Positions 24,849 to 33,138 of a DNA stretch of 44,149 nucleotides are shown piece by piece. Source of the stretch: Chryseobacterium sp. 39-10 (GTDB lineage: Bacteria > Bacteroidota > Bacteroidia > Flavobacteriales > Weeksellaceae); the NCBI GenBank assembly GCA_001898255.1, contig MKTK01000007.1, positions 128,746 to 172,894 of the forward strand. The letters are read 5' to 3'. The first letter of the stretch is position 1. Each line of letters begins with the position of its first letter. The translations under genes were made by a program, and so were the position numbers. The notes under the pieces are model-generated. The model was not told where the DNA came from. It was given only the letters and a program-made list of their open reading frames with translations, and ran no database searches.

Positions 24849-27038
24849 ATGAGAATCCTTCTATCGGCTTTTTTTCGGCTTTGCCTATTATTGACAGGAT
24901 TTATGCTTTCGGCACAGGACAAAAATCTCGATCACTTAATTGCTTCCTACACCGCCACTTCCCGACCTACTGACATTCAGAAAGCAGAGTTGGTATCGGC
25001 GCTGGAAAAACTCACACCCCAAAACCCAACAGTTTCCTATGCCAAAATAGAACAGTTTTTACCTGTAGTAAAAAAGAAATCGGACAGGGAAATGCAGGTA
25101 CATTTAGAACGTATTACTGCTGCCTCCCTTTTCTATCAGGGAAAATTTGCAGCATCCGAGAAGAACGGAAAGAGAGCATACGAGCTGGCAAAACAATATC
25201 AGCAAAAAAAGCAAATACCCCGAATTCTTGCCGCACTAGGCAACGCTGAATTTTCGCAGGGTAAATTACCCGTCGCCATGGAAAGCTACAACAAGGGGAT
25301 CGCTATTGCGGAATCAATTGGCGATCAAGTTAACGCCCATCTTATTCGAAATAATTTAGTGGCTATTTACCTCCAGCTTAACGATTTTTCGTTGGCTAAA
25401 AAACTTCTTGAAGAGAACGTTCTGTTTTATACCAAAATAAATGCAGGCCCTATGCTTGCAGCCAACTACAATAACCTAAGCTTGATTTACGAAAAACAGA
25501 AAGACTACAAAACCTCTAACCGGTATCTTCACAAAGCACTGGCCCAACCAGGAGTGGAAAATAATAAAGTTCTGCTGGCTCAGATTTACAATAACTTGGG
25601 CAGCGGTTACAATAACCTCAACAAAGTTGATTCATCTTTTTTTTACTTCGACAAAGCTCTTCAAACCAACACTGCCTCTAAAAACATCAAGAGTCAGGCA
25701 GTAAGTAAAATTGGTCTTTCCGAATATTATCTTAAAACAAAAGACTATCAACAATCGAAAAAACTGGCAGATGAAGCGTTGCAAATAGGAAAAAAAGTAA
25801 GCTCGATTGATGTTCAAAAGGAAAGTGCAGATCAACTGCTGAAAGTGTACAACTATCTGAATGTACCGGATAGTGCTATGGTGTATTATCAGCTCAGCAG
25901 AAAGCTAAACGACCAATTGGTGAGCCAAGACAATACACGACAGGTAACGCGCTTACAAATGCAGTTCGATTTCGATAAAAAAGAAGATCAGTACAAGCAT
26001 CAGCAAGCATTAAACGCTTTGGCCATGCAGCAGCAACTCCTTCAAAATGAATTAAGCCGCACCGAGTTAGATCAAAGCCAGCAAAAACAAAAATTACAAT
26101 CTGCCGCACTGGATAATGAAAAGTTACAAAATCTTGAAAATGAGCAACAGCTAAAATTGGCCAAGCAGGATATATCGCTTAAGGACAGTAAAAATAAAAG
26201 TTTGCAACAACAAAATGAATTGACAGCGCTGCGATTGAAACAATTTTGGCTCTATGGTTTTATTGCGCTCCTTTTGTTGAGTCTTCTTGGGTTTGTAGGT
26301 TGGAACCGATTCCGAATCCGACAGCTAAAAATGAAATCGGAACTCGAAGCGAAGAAAGCACAAGAACTTATTCAAAAGAATAAATTGGCAGAAAGTGAGT
26401 TAAAAGCCATTCGCTCTCAGATGAAACCCCATTTTATTTTTAATGTTTTAAATTCTATTGAGGCCTATATTGTAGAAAGTGAACCACAAAAGGCACGAAA
26501 TCTTATCCAGCGTTTCTCAAAGCTAAGTCGAATGATTCTGGAAACATCCACCCAAGAGCTTTGTCCACTTCAAACCGAATGGGACATCAATAAACTCTAC
26601 ACCGAAATCGAAAACATTAGGTTCGACGAAAAATTTGAATATCAATTCGAAAACCAAGATAACATTAACCTTCAACACTACATGATTCCACCCATGATGT
26701 TGCAACCCATCATAGAAAATGCCATTATCCATGGTTTACGAAATGACCTTACCGATCATGCTTGCATTAGTGTCGCGGTAAAGTTAAGTGATGATGCCAT
26801 TGAAGTTCGGGTAACAGATAATGGTGCTGGTTTAAAAGAAAAAAAAGAACCGGTACCGAGCTTCAAGAAAAAATCTTTCGGCATTGCTTCAGTGCAAGAG
26901 CGAATTCAGATTCTGAATGATAAATACCCAAAATCCAATGCATCTTTTACCCTTGTAGATCGTGCAACACAGGGAGCGAAGGGCTGTATTGCCATTTTAA
27001 AACTACCAATAATCATCGATGCAAGAGAAGATTTTTAG
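24849..27038 (+). CDS. TPR-containing sensor histidine kinase, LytS/YehU (His_kinase PF06580) type
   Basis: A 729-residue inner-membrane sensor. Order: signal peptide (about 1-22, LSAQ), a periplasmic TPR region to about residue 370 (GNAEFSQGKLPVAMESYNKG, AANYNNLSLIYEKQKDYKTS, AQIYNNLGSGYNNL), a long Gln-rich coiled coil, one membrane helix at about 467-486 (LYGFIALLLLSLLGFVGW), then the kinase. The kinase has the phospho-acceptor His528 in MKPHFIFNVLNSIEAYI, Asn624 in PIIENAIIHGL and the G-box VTDNGAG (Asp657). Such kinases pair with LytTR regulators; one lies 5 bp beyond its stop on the opposite strand. It is divergent from the CDCL operon across 242 bp containing the paired repeats, and so is a good candidate for its control. 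Confidence 0.9.
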   Translation: MRILLSAFFRLCLLLTGFMLSAQDKNLDHLIASYTATSRPTDIQKAELVSALEKLTPQNPTVSYAKIEQFLPVVKKKSDREMQVHLERITAASLFYQGKFAASEKNGKRAYELAKQYQQKKQIPRILAALGNAEFSQGKLPVAMESYNKGIAIAESIGDQVNAHLIRNNLVAIYLQLNDFSLAKKLLEENVLFYTKINAGPMLAANYNNLSLIYEKQKDYKTSNRYLHKALAQPGVENNKVLLAQIYNNLGSGYNNLNKVDSSFFYFDKALQTNTASKNIKSQAVSKIGLSEYYLKTKDYQQSKKLADEALQIGKKVSSIDVQKESADQLLKVYNYLNVPDSAMVYYQLSRKLNDQLVSQDNTRQVTRLQMQFDFDKKEDQYKHQQALNALAMQQQLLQNELSRTELDQSQQKQKLQSAALDNEKLQNLENEQQLKLAKQDISLKDSKNKSLQQQNELTALRLKQFWLYGFIALLLLSLLGFVGWNRFRIRQLKMKSELEAKKAQELIQKNKLAESELKAIRSQMKPHFIFNVLNSIEAYIVESEPQKARNLIQRFSKLSRMILETSTQELCPLQTEWDINKLYTEIENIRFDEKFEYQFENQDNINLQHYMIPPMMLQPIIENAIIHGLRNDLTDHACISVAVKLSDDAIEVRVTDNGAGLKEKKEPVPSFKKKSFGIASVQERIQILNDKYPKSNASFTLVDRATQGAKGCIAILKLPIIIDAREDF

Positions 27039-27043
27039 GATCC

Positions 27044-27766
27044 TTAAAGCCGCTCCAAACATTCGAGCAAGATTGTTTTTTTAGATGATGATACCTCAAC
27101 CTCTTCACCATTCACCAAGTCCAGAACGCCGCCATCACCTTTTCGGTATTTACTAATATAAGATAAATTGACAATGGTGCCACGATTCACCCGAAGAAAT
27201 TGTGGAGTAGTTAGTACAGCTTCAAAATCTTTAAGGGTTTTGGAAACTACAATTTTCTTATCCCCAGTAAGGTTGAAAATACTGTAATTGCTCATGGCTT
27301 CAACTTTAATCAACTCTTCTTTTTTAATATAATAAATACCCTCTGCAGTTGACAAAGACAAGCGACCTGTTTCCCTAGGAGAGTGAACCACTCCTTTAGG
27401 CCTCATCTTACACTTTAATTCAAGTTTTTCTACGGCCTTGGTGAGTTCATTGGGATCGACAGGTTTTAGCAGATAATCTAATGCACCACTCCGAAGAGCA
27501 TCTAATACAAATGCGTTGTAGGCAGTTACAAAAATCACTTCAAATTCGAAAGTCCCTAACTTTGCAATCACCTCAAATCCATTCCATTTTGGCATTTCAA
27601 TATCAAGAAAAAGAACGTCGATACCTAATTCTTTCAATTCTTGCAGTGCTATTTGTGGATCATTGTAGATGGCAACCACCTGCAATCTGTCTCCAAATTC
27701 TTTTAACTTATGGTTCAGCAAAGTGCTTCCCTTAATTTCGTCGTCTAAAATAGCTGCTTTTATCAT
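27044..27766 (-). CDS. LytTR-family response regulator
   Basis: A 240-residue two-component regulator. The receiver domain (1-118) has the acidic pair ILDDE, phospho-acceptor Asp55 in LFLDIEMPKWNGFE, Thr81 (FVTAYN) and Lys101 (YLLKPVDP). After a linker, the LytTR DNA-binding domain (about 134-238) shows LSLSTAEGIYYIKKEELIKV, SNYSIFNLTGDKKIVVSKTL, QFLRVNRGTIVNLSYISKY and GEEVEVSSSKK. Its stop lies 5 bp from the stop of the histidine kinase gene, in tail-to-tail orientation, which is unusual because such pairs are normally one operon. It has its own -7 box. The probable DNA target is the 21-bp-spaced direct repeat upstream of the kinase and CDCL genes. Confidence 0.92.
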   Translation of the reverse strand: MIKAAILDDEIKGSTLLNHKLKEFGDRLQVVAIYNDPQIALQELKELGIDVLFLDIEMPKWNGFEVIAKLGTFEFEVIFVTAYNAFVLDALRSGALDYLLKPVDPNELTKAVEKLELKCKMRPKGVVHSPRETGRLSLSTAEGIYYIKKEELIKVEAMSNYSIFNLTGDKKIVVSKTLKDFEAVLTTPQFLRVNRGTIVNLSYISKYRKGDGGVLDLVNGEEVEVSSSKKTILLECLERL

Positions 27767-27814
27767 AGGTGTTTTCCTTTAAATAATTGATCTAATATTC
27801 GAACGCATTCTTTT

Positions 27815-27822
27815 CAAAAATA
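27815..27822 (-). promoter_or_regulatory. -7 promoter box for the LytTR regulator gene
   Basis: The minus strand reads TATTTTTG, an exact TAnnTTTG match, 49 bases before the ATG at 27766. No -33 match is seen, so this is tentative. Confidence 0.45.
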
Positions 27823-27949
27823 ACAAATTTTATGTGATCCATACCCGTGCAGGAAAATCAAAACCTTACTTCCTTCAAAAACTGTTCAAAATGGTTGCAT
27901 ACCATCATAATCTATAGCGTTCAAAAACCATTAACTCATCAGAAATCAC

Positions 27950-27957
27950 TACCTTTG
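27950..27957 (+). promoter_or_regulatory. -7 promoter box of pnp
   Basis: TACCTTTG followed by CCAAC is an exact TAnnTTTG match, 69 bases before the pnp ATG. The 260-bp gap between the regulator gene and pnp otherwise shows no gene. Confidence 0.55.
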
Positions 27958-28026
27958 CCAACGAAAATTTAAAAAGATTAAATATTAACCGCACTCATAC
28001 GGAGTGCCCAAGACGAAAACAATTAT

Positions 28027-30222
28027 ATGAATGCTCCACAAGCAATGATTGAAAAATTTCAATTGAAAGACGGGAGAGAAATCTCCATCGAAACAGGGCG
28101 ACTGGCCAAGCAGGCCAATGGCTCGGTCGTAGTAAAATGTGGCGGAACCATGCTACTCGCAACAGTTGTAGCCAACAAAGAAGCAAATCCTGGTGTTGAT
28201 TTTCTTCCTTTAACGGTAGATTACAGAGAAAAATTCTATGCAGCAGGTAAAATTCCTGGTAATTTCTTTAGAAGAGAAGCAAGGCCATCTGACGAAGAAA
28301 TTCTTACCATGAGATTGGTGGACCGTGTATTGCGTCCGCTTTTCCCTGAAGATTTCCATGCGGAGGTACAGGTAATGATCTCGTTGATCTCTTATGACAA
28401 AGAAGCCATGCCTGAAGATTTAGCCGGTTTAGCCGCTTCTGCAGCCATTGCTATTACCGATATCCCGTTCAACGGACCTATGTCGGAAGTTAGAGTGGTA
28501 AGAATCGATGGACAACTTTCCGTTAATCCAAGTTTCGAAAACCTGAAAAAAGCCGACCTTGATATTATGGTGGGTGCTACCAAAGATTCCATCGTAATGG
28601 TTGAAGGGATTATGGACGAAATTTCTGAGCAAGAAATGATCGAAGCCATCCAATATGCCCATGACGAAATTAAGGTACAAATCGCTGCACAGGAACGCCT
28701 TGCTGAGAAAGTAGGGAAAGCTTTCCCAAAAAGAGAATATTCCCACGAAGTACACAAAGAAGAAATTCGCGAAAAAGTGTGGCAAGAAACCTATGATAAA
28801 GTGTATGCCGTCGCAAAAACCCCTTCTGCCAAAGAAGAAAGACATGAAAATTTTGCAGCAGTGCTGGAAGAATTCCTGTCTCAATATGCAGATGAAGAAA
28901 GAGCGGAAGTAGAGCCATTTGCCAAAGTGTACTTTCATGATGTAGAAAAAGAGGCCATGCGCCAAATGATCCTGAATGATAAAATTAGATTGGATGGGCG
29001 TGACCCTCAAACCATTCGCCCCATTTGGTCAGAGATTGATTATCTACCTGGAGCACACGGTTCTGCCATCTTTACCCGTGGCGAAACCCAATCGCTTACT
29101 GCGGTAACTTTAGGATCGGTTAAAGATGCCAATATGGTCGATTCAGTAGCATCTCAGCACGACGAAAAATTCTTCCTCCATTATAACTTTCCACCATTCT
29201 CAACCGGCGAAGCTCGTCCGTTAAGAGGAACTTCACGAAGAGAAGTGGGGCACGGAAACCTTGCTCAGAGAGCGCTTCAAAACATGATTCCTGCAGAAAA
29301 CCCTTACACCATAAGAATTGTTTCTGATATTCTGGAATCGAACGGATCATCATCAATGGCGACCGTTTGTGCTGGAACTTTAGCATTAATGGATGCCGGG
29401 GTACAAATTAAAAAACCAGTTTCCGGAATTGCAATGGGATTGATCACTGATCCTAAATCCGGAAAGTTCACCGTATTGTCCGATATACTTGGAGATGAAG
29501 ATCACCTAGGCGACATGGACTTTAAAGTAACCGGAACAGCAGACGGAATCACCGCTTGTCAAATGGATATTAAAATCCAGGGATTAACCATGGACATCAT
29601 GACCACAGCTTTAAACCAAGCAAAAGACGGCCGTATGCATATCCTTGGGGAAATCCTTAAAACCATCGATCACCCAAGAGCCGACGTTAAACCACACGCT
29701 CCGAAAATGGAAGTATTGGAAATCCCGAAAGACTTCATCGGTGCTGTGATAGGACCTGGTGGAAAAATTATTCAGCAAATGCAGAAAGATTTTGATACCG
29801 TTATCGCTATCGAAGAAATTGGTGAAATCGGACGAATCGAAATTTCTGGTGTAAGCCGAGAAAACATCAACGCTACCATTGCGGCCATTAATGAAATTAC
29901 ATTTGTACCTGTGGTAGGCGAAGTGTATAAAGGAAAAGTGGTAAAAGTGATGGATTTTGGTGCCTTTGTAGCGATTGCAAAAGGAACTGAAGGATTACTA
30001 CACATCTCAGAAATTGAATGGAGAAGACTCGACAAAGTTCCTTATCAGGAAGGCGATGAAGTGGAAGTAAAATTCATGGGTTATGATGACCGTAAGAAAA
30101 TGAAGCTTTCAAGAAAAGTACTTTTGCCAAGACCTCCAAGACCGGAAGGTAAGCCAAATAACGACCGGCCAAGACCTGCTCAAGACGGTCCAAAACCAGA
30201 AGGCGAAAACAACGAAGGATAA
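28027..30222 (+). CDS. pnp: Polyribonucleotide nucleotidyltransferase (PNPase)
   Basis: Phosphorolytic 3'-5' exoribonuclease that degrades mRNA and can add tails. The 731-residue protein has two RNase PH domains (first from [20 protein letters not shown]; second with [27 protein letters not shown] and [17 protein letters not shown]), then a KH domain with the GxxG loop in [15 protein letters not shown]. An S1 domain follows ([29 protein letters not shown]) and a Pro/Arg-rich tail ending EGENNEG. Its length is typical. Separated from rpsO, it has its own promoter box and a perfect terminator hairpin 24 bp after the stop. Confidence 0.98.
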   Translation: MNAPQAMIEKFQLKDGREISIETGRLAKQANGSVVVKCGGTMLLATVVANKEANPGVDFLPLTVDYREKFYAAGKIPGNFFRREARPSDEEILTMRLVDRVLRPLFPEDFHAEVQVMISLISYDKEAMPEDLAGLAASAAIAITDIPFNGPMSEVRVVRIDGQLSVNPSFENLKKADLDIMVGATKDSIVMVEGIMDEISEQEMIEAIQYAHDEIKVQIAAQERLAEKVGKAFPKREYSHEVHKEEIREKVWQETYDKVYAVAKTPSAKEERHENFAAVLEEFLSQYADEERAEVEPFAKVYFHDVEKEAMRQMILNDKIRLDGRDPQTIRPIWSEIDYLPGAHGSAIFTRGETQSLTAVTLGSVKDANMVDSVASQHDEKFFLHYNFPPFSTGEARPLRGTSRREVGHGNLAQRALQNMIPAENPYTIRIVSDILESNGSSSMATVCAGTLALMDAGVQIKKPVSGIAMGLITDPKSGKFTVLSDILGDEDHLGDMDFKVTGTADGITACQMDIKIQGLTMDIMTTALNQAKDGRMHILGEILKTIDHPRADVKPHAPKMEVLEIPKDFIGAVIGPGGKIIQQMQKDFDTVIAIEEIGEIGRIEISGVSRENINATIAAINEITFVPVVGEVYKGKVVKVMDFGAFVAIAKGTEGLLHISEIEWRRLDKVPYQEGDEVEVKFMGYDDRKKMKLSRKVLLPRPPRPEGKPNNDRPRPAQDGPKPEGENNEG

Positions 30223-30245
30223 GCCCTACACCTTTTAAATAATGA

Positions 30246-30274
30246 ATCCCACAAAGCTTTGTGGGATTTTTTTG
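30246..30274 (+). terminator. Rho-independent terminator of pnp
   Basis: A perfect palindrome (30246-30267, ATCCCACAAAG with CTTTGTGGGAT) is followed by a run of seven T (30267-30273). Confidence 0.85.
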
Positions 30275-30366
30275 TAAAGAATAGTATTGTTCCTTTTTCT
30301 CTCTCATCAAACTTTTTTGAAAAGTTGGCTTAATTATTGAAACACTTGACCCAAAAAATTATTATT

Positions 30367-30486
30367 ATGAATCCAGTACTTTTAAGAAGACTTCTCATGT
30401 GGGCTGCCCCGTTTATCGTCGGTTATATTGTAAAGAAATATGAAGACAGGCAAGCCAGAAAAAAACAGGCACAAGAGGTTAAATAG
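30367..30486 (+). CDS. 39-residue single-pass membrane microprotein
   Basis: A short ORF from ATG 30367 to TAG 30486 encodes MNPVLLRRLLMWAAPFIVGY and then IVKKYEDRQARKKQAQEVK. One hydrophobic helix (about residues 9-22) is followed by a strongly charged, mostly basic tail, a typical positive-inside membrane microprotein. It sits alone, with the pnp terminator before it and a long terminator hairpin 27 bp after its stop, which suggests a real transcription unit. I recall similar small proteins in related flavobacteria but cannot name a family. Function unknown; a structural or regulatory membrane role is a guess. Confidence 0.65.
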   Translation: MNPVLLRRLLMWAAPFIVGYIVKKYEDRQARKKQAQEVK

Positions 30487-30512
30487 CATTTAAATTCAAT
30501 CGACCTCAAAGT

Positions 30513-30552
30513 AAAATCCGCTTTACAAATCTATTTGTAGAGCGGATTTTTT
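30513..30552. terminator. Terminator between the microprotein gene and the nitronate monooxygenase-like gene
   Basis: An 18-bp inverted repeat (30513-30530 with 30533-30550, only G-T wobble imperfect) gives a strong stem flanked by A residues on the left and a T-run (30547-30552) on the right. It can serve the microprotein gene and, less strongly, the convergent gene ending at 30635. Confidence 0.8.
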
Positions 30553-30634
30553 AGATTTTCAATACGTTCTAGCAAAACAATTTTCGCTGAACCATATTAG
30601 ATTATAGAAATCGTTAGACAAGGACAAATCCTTA

Positions 30635-31582
30635 TTAAAAACTGAAAGTGACCCTTGCATTTTGAAATTCTGACATCAGGTTTTCAAAAACCTTTTCTAC
30701 AGGAAGAATCTCATCAATTAAAGAAGAAACCTGTCCAATTTCCAGTTCACCTTCCTCCAAATCACCTTCAAACATACCGCGTTTGGCTCTTGCTCTGCCC
30801 AATGTTTGTTTTAATGCTTCTGCGTCACGACCGGAATCGTAGAGTTTTTCAAGTTCATCATAGAAATGATTTTTTACCAGCCGTACAGGGGCAAGTTCTT
30901 TTAATGTCAATTGCGTATCGCCTTCTTTAAGCGACACGATTTTATTCTTAAAGTTGATGTGAGAACTGGCCTCTACAGTTGCCGCGAAGCGTGAACCTAT
31001 CTGAACACCATCTGCACCCAGCATCATGGCAGCTTTCATTTGTGAACCTAAGGCAATACCACCTGCCGCGATCAAAGGTTTTGAAATATGCTTCTTCACA
31101 TTGGGAATGAGGCAAAAAGTAGTGGTTTCGTCACGTCCATTATGCCCACCGGCTTCAAAACCTTCTGCTACAATGGCATCTACACCGGCTTCTTCGCACT
31201 TAAGAGCAAATTTAGTGGAAGACACAACATGGGCAACTTTAATACCTTCTTTCTGCAAAGTCTCTGTATAAGTTTTGGGATTGCCTGCGGAGGTGAAAAC
31301 GATCTTCACCCCTTCTTCTATGATGATTTGTACGATTTCCTCCAAATTAGGATAAAGCAGCGCCACATTTACTCCAAAAGGCCGGTTGGTGGCCGCTTTA
31401 CATTTCCGAATATTTTCGCGTAAAATATCCGGATACATACTCGCGGAACCAATTAAACCTAAACCACCGCAGTTGGACACTGCTGATGCCAAGCGCCACC
31501 CGGCATGCCAAATCATGCCTCCTTGAACAACAGGATATTGTATCCCAAAAAGTTGAGTGATTTTGTTCTGACTGTCGTTCAT
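30635..31582 (-). CDS. Nitronate monooxygenase-like FMN protein
   Basis: A 315-residue TIM-barrel flavoprotein of the nitronate monooxygenase / 2-nitropropane dioxygenase family. Motifs: YPVVQGGMIWHAGWRLASAV and GGLGLIGSASM at the start, FGVNVALLYP, IVAEGFEAGGHNGRDETTTF (flavin site with the His often taken as catalytic), PLIAAGGIALGSQM and GADGVQIGSRF. The family oxidises alkyl nitronates such as propionate-3-nitronate; enoyl-ACP reductase FabK is similar, so the substrate is uncertain. ATG 31582 is preferred; the frame extends to 31627, but that site coincides with the predicted transcription start. It appears to be monocistronic. Confidence 0.85.
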   Translation of the reverse strand: MNDSQNKITQLFGIQYPVVQGGMIWHAGWRLASAVSNCGGLGLIGSASMYPDILRENIRKCKAATNRPFGVNVALLYPNLEEIVQIIIEEGVKIVFTSAGNPKTYTETLQKEGIKVAHVVSSTKFALKCEEAGVDAIVAEGFEAGGHNGRDETTTFCLIPNVKKHISKPLIAAGGIALGSQMKAAMMLGADGVQIGSRFAATVEASSHINFKNKIVSLKEGDTQLTLKELAPVRLVKNHFYDELEKLYDSGRDAEALKQTLGRARAKRGMFEGDLEEGELEIGQVSSLIDEILPVEKVFENLMSEFQNARVTFSF

Positions 31583-31631
31583 GGCTTTGAATTTTTTAGC
31601 GCTGTTAAAATCGAGAAAATTGCTCATGACA

Positions 31632-31639
31632 CAAATTTA
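31632..31639 (-). promoter_or_regulatory. -7 promoter box for the nitronate monooxygenase-like gene
   Basis: The minus strand reads TAAATTTG, matching TAnnTTTG, 50 bases before ATG 31582. Confidence 0.45.
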
Positions 31640-31675
31640 AAGAAAACTATTGATGTTTCCTTTCGGATGATGAAT

Positions 31676-31702
31676 AAAAAAATCTCCGCTTTCGCAGAGA
31701 TT
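31676..31702 (-). terminator. Terminator of the SurA-like gene
   Basis: On the minus strand AATCTCTGC, tetraloop GAAA, GCGGAGATT and then a T-run (31676-31682). It begins 5 bases after the stop codon of the gene ending at 31708. Confidence 0.8.
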
Positions 31703-31707
31703 ATGAG

Positions 31708-33078
31708 TTATTTTGTAGTAGCACTTTTTCGCCAGTCCGTTTTGAAGGTACAGTCTTTATACCGGTCGTTGACGGAGACAAAGACATTGGGCAGTTTTTC
31801 TTTCACCCATTTTTCTACCATTTCGTTCTTCACTTTATTAAGAGCCATTTGTTTGATGCGGTCATAGTCGGTAGAAATATCCATTTGGTGCGCATTGATG
31901 GTGTCATCAATCTTCACAATGGCCACCACTTTGCGCTGCTGTACTTCTTCTTGAAAAACATCAGTAATATCGCCTTTGTGCAAACCTGCGATGTGATAAG
32001 ATATTGTTGGGGGAAGGTTAAGCTTTTCAATCTTGTCGGATCCGTCTTCGGAAGTCATCACGCCTGCGTTAAACTTGGTTTTTTTATCATCGGAGAATCG
32101 AAATGCTGCTTCCTTAAAGGTCAATCTTCCATCAATAATCAACGTCCTGATGCTGTCGAGTTCTTTCTTAGCCGACGCAATTTCCTGTGCGTTGGGTTCC
32201 GCTTTCAGGAGTATATGCCGCGCATCGTACTGCTTACCGCTTTTCTTCACCAGCTGAATAAGGTGATAACCAAATTCCGACTCCACGGGTTCCGAGAGCT
32301 CACCCTCCTGAAGGTTGAGTGCCGCGGCTTCAAAGGGTTTCACCATTTTTCCTTTGGAAATATTTTTATAAAGTCCGCCGTTGGCTGCAGAACCGGGATC
32401 TTCCGAGTAAATCCTGGCCTGGCTTTCAAAAGATTCACCGCCCTGAATATCACTTTTAATCTTGTTCAGTTTGGCCATGATTTCACTTTTATGTGCATCG
32501 GTCAGTTTAGGATACATGACGATTTGCGAAAGGGTAACCTCGTCTTTTACCTGTGGCAACTGAAACTTGTATGTATTAAAAAAATCGGTCACTTCATTCG
32601 GCGTCACATCGGCTTTATCGGTGATTCTGCCATATTTCATCTGACCATAGTAATTGTCGGTATCAATTTTTTCAATTGCCTTTTTCATTTCAAAAGACGT
32701 TCTGAACTTGTAAGCGGCCAGCATCGCTTTCTCATCGGGAAACTGCCCCAGAATCTGGTTGTATTTTCCTGTTGCATTTTCTTTGATGGCTGCGGAACGG
32801 TTCTCGATCAACGTATCTCTCTTGGCTTCATAAATCATCAGTTTGTTGCTGATGATGCTTTCCAGAAACTCGCATTTGTTGCTTACATTAGCGCCCTGCT
32901 GTTTAGCATAATTGGCCTGATCTTCAATATCCGATTCCAGGATAATTTCGTCACCCACCACAGCAGCAATTCCGTCCACCAATTCCCCGCTCTTCAGCTG
33001 TGCATTCATTTTTGCGCCTAAAAAGCTTAGGAAAAAGGTGAGAATCATTGCCCACTTTACGTTCTTGTTCATGTTCAT
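31708..33078 (-). CDS. SurA-like periplasmic peptidyl-prolyl isomerase/chaperone
   Basis: A 456-residue exported protein with a signal peptide (about 1-26, AKMNAQ). The N-terminal SurA chaperone part (VDGIAAVVGDEIILESDIED, IISNKLMIYEAKRD) is followed by two parvulin-like domains. The first (about 178-280) ends in the conserved FGYHLIQL but its opening reads LSQIVMY, without the usual His. The second opens with YDARHILLKAEP, the canonical parvulin start. SurA escorts outer-membrane proteins to the BAM machinery (family knowledge). It has its own -7 box and terminator, and lies next to a second, more divergent parvulin-type gene, forming a periplasmic folding pair. Confidence 0.88.
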   Translation of the reverse strand: MNMNKNVKWAMILTFFLSFLGAKMNAQLKSGELVDGIAAVVGDEIILESDIEDQANYAKQQGANVSNKCEFLESIISNKLMIYEAKRDTLIENRSAAIKENATGKYNQILGQFPDEKAMLAAYKFRTSFEMKKAIEKIDTDNYYGQMKYGRITDKADVTPNEVTDFFNTYKFQLPQVKDEVTLSQIVMYPKLTDAHKSEIMAKLNKIKSDIQGGESFESQARIYSEDPGSAANGGLYKNISKGKMVKPFEAAALNLQEGELSEPVESEFGYHLIQLVKKSGKQYDARHILLKAEPNAQEIASAKKELDSIRTLIIDGRLTFKEAAFRFSDDKKTKFNAGVMTSEDGSDKIEKLNLPPTISYHIAGLHKGDITDVFQEEVQQRKVVAIVKIDDTINAHQMDISTDYDRIKQMALNKVKNEMVEKWVKEKLPNVFVSVNDRYKDCTFKTDWRKSATTK

Positions 33079-33093
33079 TTTTTATACAATTTG

Positions 33094-33101
33094 CAAAATT
33101 A
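33094..33101 (-). promoter_or_regulatory. -7 promoter box for the SurA-like gene
   Basis: The minus strand reads TAATTTTG followed by CAAA, an exact consensus match, 16 bases before ATG 33078. Transcription would begin only about 9 bases before the start codon. Confidence 0.5.
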
Positions 33102-33138
33102 TCATTCTCCACGATATTATCTGCATGTTTTCTTATAA

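Noticed and set aside
28429-29010. 193-codon frame antisense to pnp
   Set aside because: Aromatic-rich shadow of the conserved RNase PH region, with no start context or motif.
31849-33021. 390-codon open frame on the plus strand opposite the SurA-like gene
   Set aside because: It lies wholly antisense to a well-supported SurA-like gene, has a Phe/His/Cys-rich composition typical of antisense translation, and shows no family motif.
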